Source of the DNA: Streptosporangiaceae bacterium
GTDB lineage: Bacteria > Actinomycetota > Actinomycetes > Streptosporangiales > Streptosporangiaceae
Direction of reading: 5' to 3'
Length of the DNA: 12,331 nt
Assembly: GCA_030045175.1 (NCBI GenBank)
Contig: JASIBM010000359.1
Location: 1 to 12,331, forward strand
The translations under genes were made by a program, and so were the position numbers. Under the pieces are notes generated by a model. That model was not told where the DNA came from. It was given only the letters and a program-made list of their open reading frames with translations, and did not search any database. This document shows, piece after piece, positions 1-5,098 of this stretch (position 1 is its first letter; every line of letters begins with the position of its first letter).

Positions 1-902
1 AGGCTGGCCAGCCGGCCGGCCAGGCCGCTGACATCTGGCAAGGAACCCCACGACGCCGGGCCGGTGATCTTGGCGGCGGCCTGCTCGCGCGCCGCCATCG
101 CGTCCTGCCACGCCTGCCTGGCCTCGCTGACGATCGTGGTGACCTCGGCGATCCGCCGCTCCGCGTCGTCTCGGAGCCTGCCAAGCTCGTCGGCCCGCGC
201 CCGCGCCGACGCGGCCTGAGTGCGCAGCCGGTCTAGCCGGGCCCTGTCGACCTGGCCGCCTCGCCAGAACGCGAGCGGGTCGGAGTTCAGCAGGTCCCGT
301 AGCTCCTGGGTGTCCGCGTCGGCCTGCGCGAGCGCGCTTGCGAGCTCAGTGTCGCCGAGCCCGGGTAGCTGGCGCCTGGCGCCTTCGAGCGCCTCGCCGA
401 CCTGGCGCAGTCCATCGGAGATCTCGTTCCAGACGGTCTCGGCGGCTGTGAAGGTCGCGGCCACTCGCGGGAACTCGTACTTCATCTCGGCCACGGTGCT
501 TCGCACCGTCAGCCTTCGGTCCGCGCCAGCCGTGAGCTCGCGCTGGCCAAGCGGTGCGACCGGGCTAGCGAGCACGACCGAGGGCCCGTAGATCAGGTCG
601 GCCGCCTCGGCCAGCCGTGCCGGGTGCAGGCGACCTGGCCCGGTCAGGATCTCGTTGGCGCGGTCAACTACCCCCGAGTAGGCGGAGAACTTGTCCCACA
701 ACGTGGCGAGCGCGGCCGACGCGGCATCCCATTGCCGCTTGGAGTCCCCCGTCAGCGTGGCGCCGGCCAGCAGGCGCTTGCCGAAGCTGCCGTCCAGGTC
801 GAGCAGGTTCGCCTGGATGGCGTCGCGCTCGCTCATCGCCGCGCGGACGGCCGCCTGGGCCTGGTCGCGGCTCGGTGGCACCGTCATGACGTTAGCGCCC
901 AT
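1..902 (-). CDS. Helix-rich soluble protein of unknown function (3' end outside window)
   Basis: An open frame of 300 codons runs off the left edge, so the C-terminus is missing. It starts 27 bases after the stop of the GlnX-like membrane protein on the same strand and is probably in its operon. The start is taken at ATG 902, with AGG about 11 bases upstream. ATG 887 (MTVPPSRDQAQ...) is an equally possible start, and neither has a strong ribosome site. I see no signal peptide or membrane segment, so it is probably cytoplasmic. The N-terminal part holds a helical stretch (SERDAIQANLLDLDGSFGKR, then SKRQWDAASAALATLWDKF). A middle part follows (PARLAEAADLIYGPSVVLAS). From about residue 170 there is a long Ala/Arg/Glu/Gln-rich region likely to form a coiled coil (RARADELGRLRDDAERRIAE). 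No catalytic motif is recognised. Because it follows a solute-binding protein and a membrane sensor-like protein, it may pass a signal to a partner further left. That is a guess from context only. Confidence 0.85.
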   Translation of the reverse strand, partial: MGANVMTVPPSRDQAQAAVRAAMSERDAIQANLLDLDGSFGKRLLAGATLTGDSKRQWDAASAALATLWDKFSAYSGVVDRANEILTGPGRLHPARLAEAADLIYGPSVVLASPVAPLGQRELTAGADRRLTVRSTVAEMKYEFPRVAATFTAAETVWNEISDGLRQVGEALEGARRQLPGLGDTELASALAQADADTQELRDLLNSDPLAFWRGGQVDRARLDRLRTQAASARARADELGRLRDDAERRIAEVTTIVSEARQAWQDAMAAREQAAAKITGPASWGSLPDVSGLAGRLAS

Positions 903-929
903 CTCGGGCCGGGCCTGCTCCCGGCCTGC

Positions 930-2393
930 TCACCGGTACTCCGCGAGCCTGCGTGACAGTCCCCACGCGCTGCCGCCCGCGATCACAAGCGCCGCCAGGA
1001 TGACCCCGAACTCGAGCCCGCCGAACGCGCCGCTCCCTGAGGTCGCGCCGGCCCTGAAGGTGACCTGGTCGGCCGCGATCGCCCGGCGCAGGTCGGCCTC
1101 GAGCTTGCCGAACTGCGCGGCCGAGCTGCCAGGCTGGGAGCCGATCACGAGCGTCCGCTCTGCCGCGTAGTTCGCCGCGAGGTCCAGGCGGAACACCGTC
1201 TCGGTCGCCGAGTACCAGCTCCGCGCGTCCCGCTGAGCCGCGGCGACCGCTGCCGCGCCCTGGCCGCTCGGGGACTCCGCCGCGGCGGAGGTGAGCAGCG
1301 TGCCTGGCCCTGGGCCGATCTTGGCGCGCCTGGCGGCGAAGTCTGCCTGGAAGGACGTGCTGCCGGTGCGCGAGATCAGGTTGAGCACCTCATCTCCGCG
1401 CGCTTGTTGCGCGGAGATGCCCGCCTGGGCGAGCTGCTCTGCAGGGGTCGAGCCATGCTGAAGGCCATTTTCCAAATCCGAGCGGGCGGAGGTGAACGCG
1501 ATGGCAAGCCACGCGAGGATCGCGATGACCGCGAGCGTGGCCCAGGACAGCCCGTAGTTCACCGTCCGGTGCGTGCGCCTGCGCAGCCACTGCTGCGTGC
1601 GCAGCAGCGCGAAGGCGATGGCGGCGGCGAGCACGAGCACCACGATCATCCAGGGCAGGCCGGTCGCCTGGGCACCCACCGAGCCCAGCGAGGCGCTCTC
1701 CTGGGCGTACAGGGCACTCGCGGCGGGTAGCAGCCGCAGGTGCATCTCCTCGGACGCTACCTGCATGAGCGAGCCGCCTGGCAGCGGGTAGCCGAGCGAG
1801 CTGTAGGTCTTGGCCTCCCCGACGTAATTCGTGTAGGCAGGCAGCCCGGCCGAGATCGTGGCGAGGTCGGCCGCGGCCTGGGCGCTGGCCGTGGCGCCCG
1901 AGTCGCGCAAGCTAGCCAGGTCGGCGCCGGCCCGCGCGATATCGGCCTCATAGCGCTGGCGGACGGCGAGCGGCCAGTTCGGGCCGGTGAGGTACGCGGT
2001 CGTCGCCGTGACGTCGGCGTCGGACAGCGACTGGTACATGCCCTTCGATGCGAGCGTGAGCGGCTCGCTGGCGCCGACCACCTGAGCGGCTGCCGATGCG
2101 TGCTGGTCCACCGTCCACGCCGCGAGCACGCCCCAGGCAAGCGCGGCGGCTACCAGGCCGGTCAGCAGGGAGCGCAAGATGGCCGGGGTGCCAGCCGCGC
2201 GAGGCCCCGTGAGGCGGGCGCCTGCGGCGCGCAGCGAAAGCCTGCCTGGCGGCTGCCTGGGCGCGGTGTGCTGGCCGGGTGGCCCCGGCGGCGCGGCGGG
2301 CTGCCTGGTGATCACCTGCCCGGTGATCGTCTGCTGGCCGGATGGCTGCTGGCCGGGTTGCTGTGCGGCCGGCGGCTGCTGCGTCGCGGTCAT
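930..2393 (-). CDS. Four-helix membrane protein with two extracytoplasmic domains, GlnX-like
   Basis: This 487-residue protein begins with about 50 cytoplasmic residues rich in Gln and Pro. Four hydrophobic helices follow, at about 72-95, 247-265, 281-302 and 461-480. They leave two extracytoplasmic domains (about 96-246 and 303-460) that are Ala-rich and look helical, and only 7 residues after the last helix. The short loop between helices 2 and 3 is strongly basic (RTQQWLRRRTHRTVNYG), which places it in the cytoplasm. The same plan of four helices and two outer helical domains is what I recall for GlnX of mycobacteria and corynebacteria, which links the binding protein GlnH to the kinase PknG. 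The start ATG overlaps the stop of the upstream binding-protein gene in the four bases ATGA, so the two are probably translationally coupled and made in similar amounts. No ATPase, kinase or permease motif is present. The gene call is firm; the GlnX-like role rests on topology and neighbours. Confidence 0.9.
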   Translation of the reverse strand: MTATQQPPAAQQPGQQPSGQQTITGQVITRQPAAPPGPPGQHTAPRQPPGRLSLRAAGARLTGPRAAGTPAILRSLLTGLVAAALAWGVLAAWTVDQHASAAAQVVGASEPLTLASKGMYQSLSDADVTATTAYLTGPNWPLAVRQRYEADIARAGADLASLRDSGATASAQAAADLATISAGLPAYTNYVGEAKTYSSLGYPLPGGSLMQVASEEMHLRLLPAASALYAQESASLGSVGAQATGLPWMIVVLVLAAAIAFALLRTQQWLRRRTHRTVNYGLSWATLAVIAILAWLAIAFTSARSDLENGLQHGSTPAEQLAQAGISAQQARGDEVLNLISRTGSTSFQADFAARRAKIGPGPGTLLTSAAAESPSGQGAAAVAAAQRDARSWYSATETVFRLDLAANYAAERTLVIGSQPGSSAAQFGKLEADLRRAIAADQVTFRAGATSGSGAFGGLEFGVILAALVIAGGSAWGLSRRLAEYR

Positions 2394-3559
2394 CTGATCT
2401 CACCGATCTGAGCGTCGGCCAGCTTCACTATCGGGGCAGGCAGCGGCTGGAACCGAGCCTGACCGAGGAATTGAGCCGAGTTCCCCGTGGTAATCACCCA
2501 GTGCAGGAATGCCTTGATGGCCCGCGCGACCGCAGGATTCGGCTGGTAGGCAGCCACGATCGCGTATTCGTAGTTAACGATCGGATAGCCGGCCGCGGCG
2601 GGGCCGTTGATCATCGAGATCGTCTCGTTGGCCGGCGTGGATGAGACGAAGCCGGAGACAGCGGCGCTCATGCTCGGCCCGTCGGGTACGGAGTAGTTAC
2701 CCGAGGCGTTCCGCAGGCTGGCCTCGCCCAGGCCAGCCGCGAATGCCTTGCTGAGGTAGCTGATGCCGATGTAGGCGACGCAGCCACGGATCGCCGAGCA
2801 GGCACTCACCATGCCGCCGTTGCCGATCGCGGCTCGCGCGTTCGCGATCTTCGGCCACGCGACGACGGTCCCGTAGCCGATCTGCGAGTTCCAGGCCGGG
2901 TCGGTGGCGGACAGGTAGCTGGTGAACAGGAACGTGTCGCCTGAGCCAGTGGGCTCCCCCCTGTGCAACGGGTACACGGGGGTGGAGGGCAACGAGATGC
3001 CCTTGTTGAGCGCCTGGATCGCCGGGTTATCCCAGTTCTTAATCTTGCCTTGGTACATCCCCGCGAGCACGGGGCCGTCAAGCTGGAGCGTCTTGCCTGG
3101 CGGCAGCCTTAGACTGGGCAGGTTGTAATTGACCTGCTGGGCGGAGATCGTGAGCGGGATGTTCAGCAGGTCGGGGTCTTGCACCAGGTTGCCGCTTGAC
3201 AAGAACGCGTCAGAGGCGCCGATGTTCGCCTTGCCCGCGGAGACGGCTTCGATGCCCTTGCCCGAGCCGGTCGGCGCGGTCGGGATCGTGATGTTCGGGT
3301 ACTTCTGGTGATACGCCGTGGCCCAGGCGCCGAACAAGTTGTAGAGCAGCGTGCTGCCGGATTCCGACAACGTGAGCCTGGCCGAGCCTGGGCTGGATGG
3401 GATGTTGCCGTTACCTTTGCTCAGGGGTGACCCCAAGCCTGCACCCGCACCAGGCACGGCCGTTGGGCCGACGGCCGGCTGACCGCTGGCGCAGGCGGCG
3501 ACAAGCGCCAGGGGTGCCATGGCGGCAACGAAAAACAGCGAACGGAACCTGAGCGCCAC
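2390..3559 (-). CDS. PstS-family solute-binding lipoprotein
   Basis: This is an extracytoplasmic binding protein of the phosphate/PstS family, 389 residues from the chosen start. A longer frame begins at GTG 3577. I prefer GTG 3559 because the sequence AAGGAG lies 9 bases before it, and because the product then starts directly with a lipoprotein signal (MALRFRSLFF... ending LVAAC, lipid-modified Cys23). A Gly/Pro/Ala/Ser linker follows. PstS landmarks, numbered from 3559, are SESGSTLLYNLF near 65, TGSGKGIEAVSAGKANIGAS near 97-116, SDAF near 116 with the Asp equivalent to E. coli Asp56, and HRGEPTGSGDTFLF near 199. The last differs from E. coli PstS: two extra residues sit between Arg and GSG, and Asp stands where Thr141 contacts phosphate. 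Two cysteines six residues apart (SACSAIRGC) could form a disulfide. No PstC, PstA or PstB gene is in view. The next gene overlaps by four bases, so binding probably feeds that membrane protein. The ligand is unproven. Confidence 0.9.
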   Translation of the reverse strand: MALRFRSLFFVAAMAPLALVAACASGQPAVGPTAVPGAGAGLGSPLSKGNGNIPSSPGSARLTLSESGSTLLYNLFGAWATAYHQKYPNITIPTAPTGSGKGIEAVSAGKANIGASDAFLSSGNLVQDPDLLNIPLTISAQQVNYNLPSLRLPPGKTLQLDGPVLAGMYQGKIKNWDNPAIQALNKGISLPSTPVYPLHRGEPTGSGDTFLFTSYLSATDPAWNSQIGYGTVVAWPKIANARAAIGNGGMVSACSAIRGCVAYIGISYLSKAFAAGLGEASLRNASGNYSVPDGPSMSAAVSGFVSSTPANETISMINGPAAAGYPIVNYEYAIVAAYQPNPAVARAIKAFLHWVITTGNSAQFLGQARFQPLPAPIVKLADAQIGEIR

Positions 3560-3568
3560 CTGCGGACT

Positions 3569-3574
3569 CTCCTT
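3569..3574 (-). promoter_or_regulatory. Ribosome binding site that sets the PstS-like start
   Basis: The minus strand reads AAGGAG here, a close match to the 16S rRNA anti-Shine-Dalgarno partner. It lies 9 bases before GTG 3559 but inside the longer frame that begins at GTG 3577. This is the reason for shortening the protein by six residues. Confidence 0.75.
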
Positions 3575-3647
3575 CACCCGGGCCTATGTCCATGCGCCCC
3601 GGTTCTGCCGAGCTTACCGTTAATGCCAGCAGATTTAACGACAGGCA

Positions 3648-3667
3648 GCAGGCTAGCGTTAGCCTGC
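3648..3667. repeat. Perfect 8+8-base inverted repeat, possible operator
   Basis: The arms GCAGGCTA and TAGCCTGC are exact reverse complements separated by GCGT. The centre lies about 100 bases from the PstS-like start and about 160 from the birA start. A shorter palindrome, TGCCAGGCA (3665-3673), overlaps its right end. It could bind a dimeric regulator or form a hairpin in a transcript. Position and symmetry are seen; function is inferred. Confidence 0.45.
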
Positions 3668-3816
3668 CAGGCAAACAACACCGAATCTGGCGGCGCGCCG
3701 AGATGGGCCGCTGGCGGGCGCCGCGGCCCGGCCGGGCGTGCGGACCGGACCGGCCCGACCGGGTAAGGCACGTGGGCAAGATGCCGGCCCGCAAGCTGGT
3801 CTAGCACAATGAGCGC

Positions 3817-4695
3817 ATGCCAGGTACCAGCACGGGCGCGCCTGGCGCGCCGCGTGGGCCCGATGCCATCGACATGGCCTGCCTCTGGTCTGACATACGC
3901 CTTGTCGCCTCGACCGGTTCGACCAACGCGGACGTGCTCGCGCAGGCCGCTCGCGGCGCGCCCGAGGGGCTGGTGATCGCCGCCGAAGCGCAGACGGCCG
4001 GCCGCGGCCGGCAGGGCCGTAGCTGGATCAGCAGGCCAGGTGCCGCCCTGATGTTCTCCGTGCTGCTACGGCCCGTCCAGGTCCCGCAAGCCGCGAGGGG
4101 CTGGGTGCCGCTGCTGGCCGGCGTCGCTACGGCGAGCGCGCTGCGCGACGTGCCAGGCGCCGGAGGGCGCGGCATCGACGCCCGCCTGAAGTGGCCCAAC
4201 GACATCCTGGTCGGTGAGCGGAAGCTGGGCGGAATCCTGGCAGAGCAGTCAGGGGATGCGATCGTGGTCGGGATCGGCATCAACCTTCTTGGCGGCGAGC
4301 CAGACCTGCCGGTGCCCACGGCGACATCGCTCGAGTTGCACGGCGTCGGCGGGATCGACCGCACCGACCTGCTGGCCGGCATCTTGCGGCAATTCGAGCG
4401 GCGGTACGTGGCCTGGCGGCACATGGCCTGGCGTGGCACAGGCTCGCGCTCCCTGGACGCTGACGGTGGCCGGCTGCGCGCCGAGTACCTGCGGCTATCG
4501 GCCACCGTGGGCCGGCGGGTCCGCGTGCACCTGCCCGGCGGCCTGGCGCTGGCTGGGACGGCGGCCGATGTCGACGACGCCGGCCGGCTGCTGGTGCGCG
4601 CCGACGACGGCGAGGTGCACGCGATCAGCGCAGGCGACGTCATCCATGTGCGCGCAAGCTCGCAGCCAGCACCCGGCCAAGCGCGCATCCGGTAG
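3817..4695 (+). CDS. birA: Biotin-[acetyl-CoA carboxylase] ligase, class I (no DNA-binding domain)
   Basis: This cytoplasmic enzyme activates biotin with ATP to biotinyl-AMP and attaches it to a lysine of biotin carboxyl carrier domains, for example in acyl-CoA carboxylases. The 292-residue protein shows the catalytic core in order: STGSTN (32-37), the biotinyl-AMP loop GRGRQGR (62-68), KWPNDI (125-130), KLGGILAE (136-143) and GIGIN (152-156). A small C-terminal beta domain, about 222-279, contains VGRRVRVHLPGG. The N-terminal helix-turn-helix of E. coli BirA is absent, as usual in actinobacteria, so it should not act as a repressor. About 20 residues precede the core. ATG 3817 has no clear ribosome site, so leaderless translation is possible. 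The last 56 bases overlap the 3' end of the convergent membrane-protein gene. This is a housekeeping gene next to the edge of a natural-product operon. Identification is secure. Confidence 0.96.
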   Translation: MPGTSTGAPGAPRGPDAIDMACLWSDIRLVASTGSTNADVLAQAARGAPEGLVIAAEAQTAGRGRQGRSWISRPGAALMFSVLLRPVQVPQAARGWVPLLAGVATASALRDVPGAGGRGIDARLKWPNDILVGERKLGGILAEQSGDAIVVGIGINLLGGEPDLPVPTATSLELHGVGGIDRTDLLAGILRQFERRYVAWRHMAWRGTGSRSLDADGGRLRAEYLRLSATVGRRVRVHLPGGLALAGTAADVDDAGRLLVRADDGEVHAISAGDVIHVRASSQPAPGQARIR

Positions 4696-5092
4696 CGGAC
4701 TGAATGGCCGCGACCAGAACGCCCGCCAGGAAGGTGATCTCCGGCACCGCGGGCAAGCCCGCCAGGGCAGCGACCACGCGAGCGGTGGCCACGATCGGCT
4801 CACCATGCAGATAGTCCCAGAGCAGGGGCAGCACCCAGCCGATGGCGGCGGCCAGCGTAGCTGAGGAGAAGGCCGGCGCCGCGGGCCGGCGCGTGCTCAC
4901 CGCGCCGATGACCACCCCGGTGATGAACGGAGCGAACCAGATCCCGGCGGCTCCGGCGACCGCGCACGCCACGGCCGCGCAGGCGCATGCGAGCGTGAGC
5001 GCCCCTGGCAGGTGGCGCCGGGCGCGAGCCGCCTGGCGAGGCCGGGCGCCGAGGTCTTCCGATGCGATGTCTGGCAGCTGGCTGGCGGTCAC
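4640..5092 (-). CDS. Small membrane protein of unknown function, last gene of the NRPS operon
   Basis: This 150-residue protein starts at GTG 5092, six bases after the stop of the acylase gene. GGAGGGG ends 9 bases upstream and overlaps the acylase stop codon. About 28 polar, Arg-rich residues precede a largely hydrophobic body with probably four helices, at about 30-50, 52-67, 76-93 and 117-140, and a weaker stretch at 101-113. Longer loops contain STRRPAAPAFSS and WDYLHGEP. I recognise no family or catalytic motif. Being last in a tightly packed operon, it may help export the product, give self-protection or hold the acylase at the membrane, but nothing in the sequence proves any of these. 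Its final 56 bases are antisense to the end of birA. An alternative is that it is unrelated and merely read through. The spacing and ribosome site make the gene itself credible. Confidence 0.72.
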   Translation of the reverse strand: MTASQLPDIASEDLGARPRQAARARRHLPGALTLACACAAVACAVAGAAGIWFAPFITGVVIGAVSTRRPAAPAFSSATLAAAIGWVLPLLWDYLHGEPIVATARVVAALAGLPAVPEITFLAGVLVAAIQSATGCALGRVLAASLRAHG

Positions 5093-5098
5093 GCGAGC

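Larger units (their letters stand above)
3560..3816. promoter_or_regulatory. Divergent intergenic region between the PstS-like gene and birA
   Basis: These 257 bases separate two divergent genes and should hold promoters in both directions. Bases 3601-3690 are clearly less GC-rich than their surroundings. For the PstS-like gene, the minus strand has TAAGCT (3611-3616) as a possible -10, and TTAAAT 16 bases upstream as a weak -35. This would leave an untranslated leader of roughly 45 bases. For birA I see no convincing Shine-Dalgarno sequence or -35 before ATG 3817, so birA could be leaderless. From about 3690 to 3770 the sequence is almost only G and C, with short repeats such as GGACCGGACCGG. 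I looked for PhoP-type direct repeats (GTTCACC) and found none. The short open frames here are shadows. Confidence 0.5.

Noticed and set aside
2290..2360. Repeated CTGCTGGCCGG and GGTGATC words as a possible DNA repeat element
   Set aside because: They lie inside the coding sequence and are explained by the Gln/Pro/Gly-rich N-terminal tail (GQQ, ITGQVITRQ) of the membrane protein.
1740..2411. Plus-strand open frame of 223 codons
   Set aside because: It is antisense to the membrane protein gene, with an Arg/Gly-rich composition typical of a shadow frame.
3574..3807. Short open frames on both strands in the divergent intergenic region
   Set aside because: They have no ribosome site, show no sensible composition, and overlap the promoter area.
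3560..3816. PhoP box or other phosphate-responsive direct repeats before the PstS-like gene
   Set aside because: No GTTCACC-like 11-base direct repeats were found, so phosphate control cannot be claimed from the sequence.
3801..4688. Minus-strand open frame of 295 codons opposite birA
   Set aside because: Its translation is Ser/Arg/Pro-rich shadow sequence, while birA on the other strand has all ligase motifs.
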